Assembly: GCA_000720535.1 (NCBI GenBank)
Contig: JOAZ01000022.1
Coordinates: 1 to 64,000 of the forward strand
DNA length: 64,000 bases
Source of the DNA: Streptomyces halstedii
Lineage (GTDB): Bacteria > Actinomycetota > Actinomycetes > Streptomycetales > Streptomycetaceae
Direction of reading: 5' to 3'
The notes beneath the pieces were generated by a model, which was given only the letters and a program-made list of their open reading frames with translations, did not search any database and was not told the DNA's origin. Shown here piece by piece: positions 17,925 to 26,629 of the stretch. The translations under genes were made by a program, and so were the position numbers. The stretch's first letter is position 1. Each line of letters begins with the position of its first letter.

Positions 17925-18815
17925 GTGGTCAAACGTGTCATGAGCCTGCTTACCGCGATCGGTGCGGTCGTCGCGATGCTGGTCTTCCTCCCCGCCACCA
18001 CCGCCTCGGCGGCCACCTGCGCCCCGGCCTGGGATGCCTCGTCCGTGTACACGGGCGGCGGTACGGCCTCGTACAACGGGCACAACTGGTCCGCGAAGTG
18101 GTGGACGCAGAACGAGCGTCCGGGAGCCTCGGACGTCTGGGCCGACCAGGGCGCCTGCGGTTCGGGCGGCGGCGGCAGCGAGGAGCCGGACCCCTCGGGA
18201 TTCGTCGTCAGCGAGGCGCAGTTCAACCAGATGTTCCCGAACCGGAACTCCTTCTACACCTACAACGGCCTCACCGCCGCGCTGAACGCCTACCCCGGCT
18301 TCGCGAAGACCGGCAGCGACACCGTCAAGAAGCAGGAGGCGGCGGCGTTCCTCGCCAACGTCAGCCACGAGACGGGCGGTCTGGTCCACATCGTGGAGCA
18401 GAACACCTCCAACTACCCCCACTACTGCGACACCAGCCAGCCCTACGGCTGCCCGGCCGGCCAGGCCGCCTACTACGGTCGCGGGCCCATCCAGCTCAGC
18501 TGGAACTTCAACTACAAGGCCGCCGGTGACGCCCTCGGCATCGACCTGCTGGGCAACCCCTGGCTGGTGGAGCAGGACGCCGCCGTGGCCTGGAAGACCG
18601 GCCTCTGGTACTGGAACACCCAGTCCGGCCCCGGCACCATGACCCCCCACAACGCCATGGTCAACGGTGCCGGGTTCGGTGAGACCATCCGGTCCATCAA
18701 CGGCAGCATCGAGTGCAACGGCGGCAACCCCGGCCAGGTCCAGAGCCGCGTCAACACCTACCAGTCGTTCGTCCAGATCCTCGGCACCACCCCCGGCTCG
18801 AACCTGAGCTGCTGA
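17925..18815 (+). CDS. Secreted GH19 chitinase 2 with chitin-binding module
   Basis: 296 residues from GTG 17925, with AAGGAG 9 bases upstream. Signal peptide about 1-30 (ends ATTASAA). A short aromatic CBM (WSAKWWTQNERPG) and a Gly/Ser linker lead into the GH19 domain. The catalytic motif is canonical: HETGG with E149, second glutamate E158 in IVEQN, and GRGPIQLSWNFNY. It hydrolyses chitin outside the cell by the inverting mechanism. It lies 1.3 kb from the divergent copy and has the same promoter element. Confidence 0.93.
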   Translation: MVKRVMSLLTAIGAVVAMLVFLPATTASAATCAPAWDASSVYTGGGTASYNGHNWSAKWWTQNERPGASDVWADQGACGSGGGGSEEPDPSGFVVSEAQFNQMFPNRNSFYTYNGLTAALNAYPGFAKTGSDTVKKQEAAAFLANVSHETGGLVHIVEQNTSNYPHYCDTSQPYGCPAGQAAYYGRGPIQLSWNFNYKAAGDALGIDLLGNPWLVEQDAAVAWKTGLWYWNTQSGPGTMTPHNAMVNGAGFGETIRSINGSIECNGGNPGQVQSRVNTYQSFVQILGTTPGSNLSC

Positions 18816-18838
18816 ACTCGGCCCCACCCCGAGGAAGA

Positions 18839-18872
18839 GGGGGCGTGCCCGGCGACCGCCGGGTGCGCCCCC
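18839..18872 (+). terminator. Hairpin after chitinase 2
   Basis: Sixteen-base arms (18839-18854 and 18857-18872, GGGGGCG...CGCCCCC) with two internal mismatches, 24 bases after the stop. Confidence 0.65.
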
Positions 18873-18913
18873 GATTCGTTGACCAGGCACGGCGGTTGGC
18901 AGGATCACCCACC

Positions 18914-19408
18914 ATGACAACGGACAGCGGCACACCGCCGACCGGCCCGAAGGCCTCGCTCGCCCTGATCGACGACGTACTCGCCCTGCCCTTCCCGGCC
19001 GGCGAGGAGAGCGAGGACAGCGGTGTACGCAGCAGCGGCCCCGGGCACCATCTGCTGATCCTGCGGGCCGGGCAGGACTTCTGGGACGACGCCTCCACGG
19101 AGACCGTGGAGGCGTCGGAGGACGAGATCGAGGCGGAGTTCAGCGCGGTGGCGACGGCGTTGGCCGAGCGGTGGGGCGAGCCGGAGACCGTCGACCTCTG
19201 GCCGTATCTGGCGGAGGACGCCTCTCCCGTACCGGAGCCCCTGGGCCAACTCAGCAACCTGGCCGGGAGCATGCAGCTCTGGCGGCCGCCGGCCGACGCC
19301 CCGGGGGCCGGCGGACGGTGGCTGGGGCTGACCGTGGGGCAGGCCGACCCCGAGTTCCCCATCTGGCTGCTGGCGGCGGTCGGTGACGTGTCCACTCTGC
19401 CGGTCTGA
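18914..19408 (+). CDS. Hypothetical protein, 164 residues
   Basis: Starts at ATG 18914; the open frame upstream overlaps chitinase 2 and is rejected. Acidic soluble protein (TVEASEDEIEAEFSAVATALAERWGEPETVDLWPYL) with a Trp-rich C-terminal half (LWRPPADAPG, RWLGLTVGQADPEFPIWLLAAV). The last part, on one strand-turn-strand pattern, resembles small actinobacterial proteins of unknown function. No membrane segment or catalytic motif. It is followed by 279 bases without a gene. Confidence 0.65.
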   Translation: MTTDSGTPPTGPKASLALIDDVLALPFPAGEESEDSGVRSSGPGHHLLILRAGQDFWDDASTETVEASEDEIEAEFSAVATALAERWGEPETVDLWPYLAEDASPVPEPLGQLSNLAGSMQLWRPPADAPGAGGRWLGLTVGQADPEFPIWLLAAVGDVSTLPV

Positions 19409-19687
19409 GGACGCTCCGGCCCGCGTCGGGCGGGGGTGTGGCCGGTGCCCGCGCGCTGACCGGCGGCCGACGACAGCGACCACCCCCGTGGACCGCTGCC
19501 GCCGTGCCCCCCGGCATCCCCCGACGCCTTCCGGAGGGACCCGGGACACCCTCGGGACTCTAGGGGGACCGGGCCCCGGGCCGGGAGGTTCAGGTCGCAC
19601 GGTGAGGGCGGCCGAGGGGTATCAGAGCGCACAGTCGAACCGGTACCCTGCACTCCGGTTCGGTTCGGTCGGCAGAGCGGGGGACGG
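19409..19687. other. Intergenic region with small palindromes
   Basis: Holds GACCGGGCCCCGGGCC-type palindromic sequence near 19570 and a more A/T-containing stretch (19620-19665, TATCAGAGCGCACAGTCGAA) that probably contains the promoter of the PucR-type gene. No gene is seen. Confidence 0.4.
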
Positions 19688-21208
19688 GTGCGCGCGCGGG
19701 AACGGGCCGACGACGTACTGCGGATGTACCGGCTGGCCCGCACGGGCGGATCGCCGGAGCTGCTGGGCTGGCTGGCCCGGCGGGCGAACGGATGGGCCGG
19801 ACTCCTCGACGGCGACGGCACGGTCCTCCAGGCCGTGGCCGGTACGGCACGGTGGCCGGGCCAGGACGCCGCGGGACTCGCCTCCCGGGCGGTGCGGGAG
19901 CTGACGGTACGGGGCGCCCGCGCCTACTCCCTGGAGACCGGCGGGCGTACGGCGCTGCTGCTGCCCCTCGACGGCGCGGGCGAAGGCCGGGACACCCTCC
20001 TCGCCGTCGTCGCTCCCCGGCCGGTGCCCGCCCAACTGGCCACCCTGCTCGCCGACGCGACGATGCCCCTCGGCCTGGCCTGGTCGTCGGAGAGCGTGGA
20101 GCGCAAGCGGCGGCGCGTCGATCTCGCGGAGTTCCGGGGGCGCGAGGCGGTCCTGCATCTGCTCATGACGGGCCAACTGTCCATCGCCCATCAGGTCGCG
20201 GGCGCGCTGCGGCCGAAGCTCCCGGACCCCGTCCGGGTCTGCGTGGTCGAGTGCTCGGGCGGACAGCGGGACGAGGTGGCCCGGATCTGCGCCGACGCCT
20301 CCGGCGGCCGGACGTGGATCGTGCGCTGCCCGGTGTACGCGCGCCACCTGATCCTCATCATGCCCGTGGAGCCGGACGCGGTGTCCGCGCCGGGCGGGCG
20401 GGGAGCGGGGGCCGGACGGGAAGAGGGCGCCCCGCTCGACCGGACCGTGGCCGAGCTGGTGGACGACTGCGTCGTCGGCGTCAGCGAGGCCGTACCGCTC
20501 TCCGACACCGCGGCCGCCTACCGCCAGGCCTTCCACGCCCTCGCCGTGGCCCGCGGACTCCCGGACCGGCACGCCCGGTTCGGCAGCGCGCCGGAACCGG
20601 CCCTGGTCGCCGGAGCGGCCGGGGCCCGGTGGGCGGACGCGCTGCTCGCCCCGCTGCTCACCCACCTTCCCCGCCGCTCCCAGGACCCGGGCAGCCAGGA
20701 ACTCGCGGCCACCCTGGCGTCCTGGCTGGCGTTCTCCTCCCACGCCACCCAGCACCTCAAGATCCACCGCAACACCCTGGCGGCCCGCCTCAAGCTGATC
20801 GGCGAGCTGCTCGGCCTGGACCTGAACCGCCTCGCCGGGCAGGCCGCCCTCGACCTGGCCCTCTGCATCAGGGCCGCCCCCGCCCGGCACCGCCCCGACG
20901 TCCGCCGGGAACACCCGGCGGCCCCGGACCTCGACGCGGTCCTGTCCGGCCCCGGCATCCAGGACTGGGCGGCCCAGCAACTGCGGCAGATCGCCCCGGC
21001 CGGCCCCACCGCCGAGGAGACGCTGCGTACCTGGCTGCGCTGCGAGGCCCAACTCGCCCCCACGGCCGCCGAGCTGGGCATCTCCGTGCCGGGGACGCGT
21101 AAGCGCCTCGTCCGGCTCGAAGCGGTGCTGCACCGGTCGCTGCTCCGGACGCCGAGCGCGCGCTACGACCTGTGGACGGCGTTCCGGGCGGCGGACCTCC
21201 TCGTGTAG
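19688..21208 (+). CDS. PucR/CdaR-type helix-turn-helix regulator
   Basis: 506 residues from GTG 19688. The N-terminal two thirds look like a GAF-like/ligand domain without recognised residues (WAGLLDGDGTVLQAVAG, AYSLETGGRTALLLPL). The PucR C-terminal helix-turn-helix is visible near residues 355-380 (HLKIHRNTLAARLKLIGELL). Unusually, about 120 residues follow it, including a second HTH-like segment (ELGISVPGTRKRLVRLEAVL) near the end. There is no adjacent metabolic target. It is convergent with the kinase gene, separated by 32 bases. Confidence 0.75.
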   Translation: MRARERADDVLRMYRLARTGGSPELLGWLARRANGWAGLLDGDGTVLQAVAGTARWPGQDAAGLASRAVRELTVRGARAYSLETGGRTALLLPLDGAGEGRDTLLAVVAPRPVPAQLATLLADATMPLGLAWSSESVERKRRRVDLAEFRGREAVLHLLMTGQLSIAHQVAGALRPKLPDPVRVCVVECSGGQRDEVARICADASGGRTWIVRCPVYARHLILIMPVEPDAVSAPGGRGAGAGREEGAPLDRTVAELVDDCVVGVSEAVPLSDTAAAYRQAFHALAVARGLPDRHARFGSAPEPALVAGAAGARWADALLAPLLTHLPRRSQDPGSQELAATLASWLAFSSHATQHLKIHRNTLAARLKLIGELLGLDLNRLAGQAALDLALCIRAAPARHRPDVRREHPAAPDLDAVLSGPGIQDWAAQQLRQIAPAGPTAEETLRTWLRCEAQLAPTAAELGISVPGTRKRLVRLEAVLHRSLLRTPSARYDLWTAFRAADLLV

Positions 21209-21240
21209 CCGCGGCGGAGCCGGCACCAGCGGCAGCGGCG

Positions 21241-23097
21241 TCAGTCCGAGCGGGTGTACGTCAGGCTCTCACCGGTCTCCGGGATCTCCCGGCGCAGGCT
21301 GCCGTCGGGCAGCAGCGTCAGCACGGTCGGTCTGCCGGGGGTGCAGGACGTGGCCGGTTCGCCGGAGGCGACCTGGGACGGGCCGATGCGGACCGGGGAG
21401 CCGGAGGCGGGCTCGGTCTCCAACGCGGCCCGGAACACGCAGTGGTAGGAGCCGCCGGTGTCGAGCGGCCCCTCGGCGGTGAGGGACAGGACCGTGTCCC
21501 CGACCTCGCCCTGCTGGATGACGAGCCGGCGGGTGGAGCGCCCGGCGCCGCCGTCGATCGCGCCGGACCAGGTGCCGAGGTAGCCGGAGGGGACGGCCCC
21601 GTCGTCGTCCCGGTCGCCGCCCTTGTCCTCTCCGTCGCCCCGGCCCTCGGCGGCGGGATCGACGGACGGGGAGCGGGTGGACGTGTGCGCCGGGGAGTCC
21701 GTGGTGTGGCCGCCGTCCTTCATGAAGGCGAAGACCGTCCAGCCGGCCCCGATCGCGACGAGCACCGCCACCATGACCAGCGCGACGGCCGGTCCCGTAC
21801 GACGGCGCTGCGGGGGCGGTCCGTACCCGGGCGCCTGCCCGTGGCCGTGGGCGTACGCCGGGACGTTCGGCTGGGGGTAGCCGTAGGCCGGGGGCGGTCC
21901 GGCCGGGCCGACCAGGGTGGGGGCCGGGTATCCGGCACCGGGGGGCTGCTGCTGGGCCGGTATCCCGGGGTACGGGGGGTTCCTCGGCGGTATCCCGGTG
22001 TTCGGGTGCGGTACTTCGGGGCTGTGGGGGCTCTGGGGGCTCTGGGGGCTCTGGACGTCCTTGACGTCCTGCGGGTCCTGCGGGTCCTGCGCGTTCTGCG
22101 CGTTCTGCGCGTCCTGCGGGTCCTGCGGGTCCTGCGGGTCCTGCGCGTTCTGGGGATCCTGCGGGTCCTCGGGGTCCTCGGCGTCCAGCAGTCCGACCGC
22201 GTGCCGCCCGAGCTGGGCGATCAGTGCCCCGGGCAGCCAGGGTTCCGCCGACTCCGTCTCGCCCAGCTGGTCCAGGACCGCGTCCGTGGACGGCCGTGCG
22301 GCGGGATCCTTGGCCAGACAGTCCTGGACAAGCCCGACGAGGTCCACCGGTACGCCGGTGAGGTCCGGTTCCTCCTGCGCGATACGGAACATCAGCGCGT
22401 GCACCCCGCTGTCCGCCACCCCGAACGGCATCCGTCCGGTGGCCGCGTACGCGAGCAGCGAACCGAGGCAGAACACGTCGCACGCGGCCGTCACCCGCTC
22501 ACCCCGCACCTGCTCGGGCGACATGAATCCGGGCGAGCCGATCAGCGCCCCCGTGCGGGTGAGGCCGGCCTCGGTGACGGTGTCCAGCGCGCGGGCGATG
22601 CCGAAGTCGATGACCCGGGGGCCGTCGATGGTGACCAGCACGTTGGAGGGCTTGAGGTCGCGGTGGACGATTCCCGCGCGGTGGATGTCCTGGAGGGCGC
22701 CCGCCAGCCCGGAACCAAGGACCCGGACGGAGTGTTCGGGGAGCGGGCCGTACGCCCCCGACCCGGCCGGGACGCCGGGCGGACCCGACACGATCCGGTG
22801 GAGCGAGGGCCCCGCGACGTAACCGGTGGCCACCCACGGCACGGGCGCGTCGGTGTCCGCGTCGAGCACCGGCGCGGTCCAGACGCCCCCCACCTGACGG
22901 GCCGCCCGCACCTCCGCCCGGAAGCGGTCGCGGAACTGCTGCTGTTCCGCGAGATCCGGGCGGACCACCTTGATCGCGACCGTACGGCCCCGGTCGGAGC
23001 GCGCCAGGAACACCTGACCCATGCCTCCGGCGCCCAGGCGTCCCAACAGGCGGTACCGGCCGATACGTTGCGGGTCGCCGTTGCCCAGCTTCTCCAT
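21241..23097 (-). CDS. Membrane Ser/Thr protein kinase with single sensor domain and PQD repeat
   Basis: 618 residues from ATG 23097. Hanks kinase: RLGAGGMGQVFLA, Lys43 in VAIKVV, IVHRDLKPSNV, DFGIA, SPGFMSPEQVRGE. Residues about 304-360 are an irregular array of three-residue units (DPQ, NAQ, DAQ, SPQ) encoded by 9-base repeats. A Pro/Gly/Tyr-rich linker, a transmembrane helix (VALVMVAVLVAIGAGWTVFAF) and one external domain starting YLGTWSG follow. The external domain is homologous to those of the kinase at 13192-15468. Confidence 0.9.
   Translation of the reverse strand: MEKLGNGDPQRIGRYRLLGRLGAGGMGQVFLARSDRGRTVAIKVVRPDLAEQQQFRDRFRAEVRAARQVGGVWTAPVLDADTDAPVPWVATGYVAGPSLHRIVSGPPGVPAGSGAYGPLPEHSVRVLGSGLAGALQDIHRAGIVHRDLKPSNVLVTIDGPRVIDFGIARALDTVTEAGLTRTGALIGSPGFMSPEQVRGERVTAACDVFCLGSLLAYAATGRMPFGVADSGVHALMFRIAQEEPDLTGVPVDLVGLVQDCLAKDPAARPSTDAVLDQLGETESAEPWLPGALIAQLGRHAVGLLDAEDPEDPQDPQNAQDPQDPQDPQDAQNAQNAQDPQDPQDVKDVQSPQSPQSPHSPEVPHPNTGIPPRNPPYPGIPAQQQPPGAGYPAPTLVGPAGPPPAYGYPQPNVPAYAHGHGQAPGYGPPPQRRRTGPAVALVMVAVLVAIGAGWTVFAFMKDGGHTTDSPAHTSTRSPSVDPAAEGRGDGEDKGGDRDDDGAVPSGYLGTWSGAIDGGAGRSTRRLVIQQGEVGDTVLSLTAEGPLDTGGSYHCVFRAALETEPASGSPVRIGPSQVASGEPATSCTPGRPTVLTLLPDGSLRREIPETGESLTYTRSD
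22018..22188. repeat. In-frame 9-bp tandem repeat within a kinase gene
   Basis: Roughly eighteen units of the type GGGTCCTGC / GCGTTCTGC / GGGGCTCTG (plus-strand reading). Because the period is 9, copy-number changes keep the reading frame and alter only linker length between kinase and membrane. Confidence 0.85.
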
Positions 23098-23318
23098 GGC
23101 GCGTTTCCTCCCCCGTACGGCCGCCGTGGCGAACGGCAGTGCCCCGAGAATAGCGGCGCGCCCCGCCCCCCTGCCCAGCCCGGGGACCGGGGCGCGACGC
23201 CCGCCCGTGGCGCGGCGGGCCCGGACCGGCGCGGGTCCGGCACCCTGGCCGGACCCGCGTCTTCAGGCCGCGCGCACGGCCCTGGAGATCGGGTACTCCG
23301 GCCGCCTACGCTCACCGT

Positions 23319-24710
23319 ATGACCCCTGAAGCCCCTCGCGCGCCCCGTGCCCCGTACGCCGATCCCGCCGCGGGCGCGGCCGTCAAGGCCACCGACCGCG
23401 CGCACGTGTTCCACTCCTGGTCCGCCCAGGGTCTGATCGACCCGCTCGCCGTCGCCGGCGCCGAGGGGGCGTACTTCTGGGACTACGACGGCAACCGCTA
23501 TCTGGACTTCACCAGCGGGCTCGTCTTCACCAACATCGGCTACCAGCACCCCGCCGTCGTCGCCGCGATCCAGGAACAGGCGGGCAGACTCACCACGTTC
23601 GCGCCCGCGTTCGCCATCGAGGCGCGCTCCGAGGCGGCCCGCATGATCGCCGAGCGCACCCCCGGCGACCTGGACAAGATCTTCTTCACCAACGGCGGCG
23701 CCGAGGCCGTCGAGAACGCCGTCCGGATGGCCCGGGTGCACACCGGGCGGACGAAGGTGCTCTCCGCCTACCGCTCGTACCACGGCGCCACCTCCACCGC
23801 GATCAACCTCACCGGCGACCCGCGCCGTTGGGCGTCCGACACCGGCTCGGCGGGGGTCGTCCGCTTCTGGGCGCCGTTCCTCTACCGCTCGCCCTTCTAC
23901 GCCTCCACCGAGGCCGAGGAGTGCGCCCGCGCGCTGCGGCACCTGGAGGACACCCTCGCCTTCGAGGGCCCGTCCACCGTCGCCGCCGTCGTCCTGGAGA
24001 CCATTCCGGGCACCGCGGGCATCATGCCTCCGCCGCCCGGCTACCTCGCGGGTGTCCGGGAGATCTGCGACCGGTACGGGATCGTCTTCGTCCTCGACGA
24101 GGTGATGGCCGGTTTCGGACGCACCGGCAGGTGGTTCGCCGCCGACCACGACGAGGTCGTACCGGACCTGATGACCTTCGCCAAGGGCGTCAACTCCGGT
24201 TATGTGCCGCTCGGTGGCGTCGCCGTCAACGCGGAGATCGCCGCCACCTTCGAGACCCGGCCCTACCCCGGCGGACTCACCTACTCCGGTCACCCGCTGG
24301 CCTGTGCCGCCGCCGTCGCCACCCTGCGCGTCATGGAGGAGGAGAGGACGGTCGAGGCCGCGGCCCACCTGGGCGAGCACGTGCTCGGTCCCGGCCTGCG
24401 CGAGCTGGCCGAGCGCCACCCGTCGGTCGGCGAGGTCCGGGGCCTGGGGGCGTTCTGGGCGCTGGAGCTGGTCCGGGACCGGGAGACCCGCGAGCCCCTG
24501 GTCCCGTACAACGCGACGGGCGAGGCCAACGCGCCGATGGCGGCCTTCGGGGCGGCGTGCAGGAAGAACGGCCTGTGGCCCTTCATCAACATGAACCGCA
24601 CCCACGTCGTCCCCGCCTGCAACATCACCGAGGAGGAGGCGAAGGAGGGCCTCGCCGCCCTGGACGCGGCGCTCTTCACCGCCGACGAGCACACCGTGGA
24701 CGCGGCCTGA
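23319..24710 (+). CDS. Class III (omega) aminotransferase
   Basis: A 463-residue PLP enzyme of the acetylornithine/omega-amino-acid aminotransferase group. Visible blocks are WDYDGNRYLDFTSGL, FFTNGGAEAVENAVRMAR, SYRSYHGAT-type phosphate region, VLDEVMAGFGRTGRW with the PLP-ring aspartate, and the PLP lysine in MTFAKGVNSGYVPLGG. The sequence style resembles taurine-, beta-alanine- or aspartate-pyruvate aminotransferases, but the donor cannot be fixed. A GntR regulator follows on the same strand after 231 bases and is a plausible regulator. Confidence 0.9.
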   Translation: MTPEAPRAPRAPYADPAAGAAVKATDRAHVFHSWSAQGLIDPLAVAGAEGAYFWDYDGNRYLDFTSGLVFTNIGYQHPAVVAAIQEQAGRLTTFAPAFAIEARSEAARMIAERTPGDLDKIFFTNGGAEAVENAVRMARVHTGRTKVLSAYRSYHGATSTAINLTGDPRRWASDTGSAGVVRFWAPFLYRSPFYASTEAEECARALRHLEDTLAFEGPSTVAAVVLETIPGTAGIMPPPPGYLAGVREICDRYGIVFVLDEVMAGFGRTGRWFAADHDEVVPDLMTFAKGVNSGYVPLGGVAVNAEIAATFETRPYPGGLTYSGHPLACAAAVATLRVMEEERTVEAAAHLGEHVLGPGLRELAERHPSVGEVRGLGAFWALELVRDRETREPLVPYNATGEANAPMAAFGAACRKNGLWPFINMNRTHVVPACNITEEEAKEGLAALDAALFTADEHTVDAA

Positions 24711-24735
24711 GGCGACGCCGGACGGCTTGGGCCCC

Positions 24736-24824
24736 GTTCGCGGGACGCCTGACGGCCGCCCCCCCGGTTCGCGGGACGCTGACGACCGCCCCCCCGGTTC
24801 GCGGGACGCCTGACGGCCGCCCCG
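24736..24824. repeat. Three tandem 30-31-bp repeats
   Basis: Unit GTTCGCGGGACGCCTGACGG followed by CCGCCCCCCCG, starting at 24736, 24767 and 24797. The second copy lacks one base and has one substitution. It lies between the aminotransferase and GntR genes. Function unknown; probably replication slippage. Confidence 0.8.
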
Positions 24825-24941
24825 GCCCGCACACCGCCGGGGCGGCCGCCCGTGCCGGGTGCCCGCCCGGTTCTCGTGCCCGGATCCGGGCAGGCACCTG
24901 GCTTAAGGTGACCCAAGCCGAAAACGGGAGAGGGGCACGTC

Positions 24942-25661
24942 ATGCCTGCGAGCGGACCTGTGAACCGCAGCACCCTGCGGGAGCAGATCGCCGACGCACT
25001 GCGTGACGAGGTGCTCGCGGGGCGTCTCCAGCCGCGCGTGGAGTTCACCGTCAAACAGATCGCGGACCAGTACGGGGTGTCCGCGACCCCCGTCCGCGAG
25101 GCGCTGTTCGACCTCTCCGCGCAAGGGCTGCTGGAGTCCGACCAGCACCGCGGCTTCCGGGTCCGGGAGTTCACCGTCGCCGACTACCGGTCGATGGTGG
25201 ACGCCCGCGCGCTGGTCATCGACGCGGTCTTCCGGGGCCTCTTCGACGGGACCGGCGCGGTGCACGACCTGCTCGCCGCCCACCAGACCGCCCTGGTCTC
25301 CGTACGCCGCCGGGCCGAGGAGGCCGCGCGCGCGGCCCGCGGCGGCGACCTCGACATCCTCATCGGCTACGACCTGCGGTTCTGGCGCGAGCTGGGCGCG
25401 GTCGTCACCAACCCGTACCTCACCGACTTCCTCCACCGGCTGCGGGTGCAGGCATGGGTCTTCGCCGTGCCCTACCTGCGCGGGGACGCCGATGTGCGCG
25501 ACTGGCTGTGGAACGGCCACCCGCGGCTGGTGGAGGCGATCACCAGCGCCGACGGCGACGCCGTACGGGAGGTGCTGGACGCCTACTACGCGCACGGGCT
25601 GAACTGGGCCGACCGGCTGGCCGCCGGCGACCCCCCGCACCCGGGCCACACCCGGAACTGA
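24942..25661 (+). CDS. GntR-family regulator, FadR/FCD type
   Basis: 239 residues from ATG 24942, with GGGAGAGGGG upstream. An N-terminal winged helix (LREQIADALRDEVLAGRLQP, YGVSATPVREALFDLSAQGLL) is followed by an all-helical FCD-like ligand domain with a FADR-style pattern (RALVIDAVFRGLF, GYDLRFWRELG, HPRLVEAITSADGDAVREVLDAYYAHGL). The aminotransferase upstream is a likely target. The effector is unknown. Confidence 0.9.
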   Translation: MPASGPVNRSTLREQIADALRDEVLAGRLQPRVEFTVKQIADQYGVSATPVREALFDLSAQGLLESDQHRGFRVREFTVADYRSMVDARALVIDAVFRGLFDGTGAVHDLLAAHQTALVSVRRRAEEAARAARGGDLDILIGYDLRFWRELGAVVTNPYLTDFLHRLRVQAWVFAVPYLRGDADVRDWLWNGHPRLVEAITSADGDAVREVLDAYYAHGLNWADRLAAGDPPHPGHTRN

Positions 25662-25870
25662 CGCCCCCCGCCCCCGGGCCGTACCCGGAACGGACACCGC
25701 GGCGGCCCTGGCGGGGGCCCGGCGGCCCGGAGGCGGACCCGGCCCGGCCCGTGGTCGCGCCGGGGCGCCGCCCGGAGCGGACCTCCGGGGCCCCCGCACC
25801 CTGTGCGCCGGGTCCGGGCGGCATTACGCTGTCCCGACCACCGCACGAACCCGTTGGAGAGCGAGACTTC

Positions 25871-26524
25871 GTGGCCTGTGACCTGTGGCTGGTCCCCCTC
25901 GTCGATGTGCTGTGCCACAGCCCCGACAACCCCTTCGCCGAAGAGATCGCCGTCTACGACAAGGCGCTGGGCGAGGCGGGGCTGCCCCCCGTCCCCGTCT
26001 ACGCCTACATGCCCGGACTCACCGGGGACGTCGCCCCGGTGGCCGGCTTCGACTACGACGCCCTGCACCTGCTGCGCCGTGCCCACCTGCTCCAGCTGAG
26101 CGGCCTCGCCGTCACCCCCGTGGGTGAGCTGGGCGGGGACTACGAGCAGCTGCTGGAGATGTTCGAGCAGGCCGCGCAGCAGTCGCACCTGGTCTGGCAC
26201 TTCGACCACGCCGGCTCGTACGTCCCGGTGGACTTCCCCGCCCCCCTCTACGACGACGGGCTGCTGGAGGGCGGCGGCGGGCCCCTGGGGTCCTCGCACG
26301 GCCTGCTGCGGGACCTGGAGTCGGTCGCCCCGTCCATCGGCATCGACCCGGCCAACCCGCCGATGGCCCCGCTCCCGCCCATCGGCCCGACCACGCTCGA
26401 AGAGCCGGCCGGACCGATCCTGCACGACGACAGCCCGTTCGCCCGCGAGCGCCACGTATGGCTGGGGCTGCACGCCGCGGCCACCCGGAGCCTCGCCCAG
26501 GGCTCGATGATCGTCTTCAGCTGA
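25871..26524 (+). CDS. Hypothetical protein, 217 residues
   Basis: Starts at GTG 25871, preceded by TTGGAGAGCGAGA; the long upstream open frame is rejected as GC-rich noise. Soluble, acidic, beginning with ACDLWLVPLVDVLCHSPDNPF and ending SLAQGSMIVFS. I recognise no domain. It ends against a hairpin shared with the convergent SLATT-type gene, and it lies in the conserved ybaB-recR neighbourhood, so it is probably a vertically inherited actinomycete gene. Confidence 0.65.
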   Translation: MACDLWLVPLVDVLCHSPDNPFAEEIAVYDKALGEAGLPPVPVYAYMPGLTGDVAPVAGFDYDALHLLRRAHLLQLSGLAVTPVGELGGDYEQLLEMFEQAAQQSHLVWHFDHAGSYVPVDFPAPLYDDGLLEGGGGPLGSSHGLLRDLESVAPSIGIDPANPPMAPLPPIGPTTLEEPAGPILHDDSPFARERHVWLGLHAAATRSLAQGSMIVFS

Positions 26525-26530
26525 CCGGTA

Positions 26531-26569
26531 CCGGAGCCGTCCGGGACCCTGGGTCCGGGACGGCTCCGG
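26531..26569. terminator. Bidirectional terminator
   Basis: Nineteen-base arms CCGGAGCCGTCCGGGACCC (26531-26549) and GGGTCCGGGACGGCTCCGG (26551-26569) with one mismatch and a minimal loop, between convergent genes. Confidence 0.75.
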
Positions 26570-26629
26570 CAACGCCCCGGAGCCTGGGTCCGGACCCGGG
26601 CTCCGGGGACCGGACACCCAGGACAGCAC

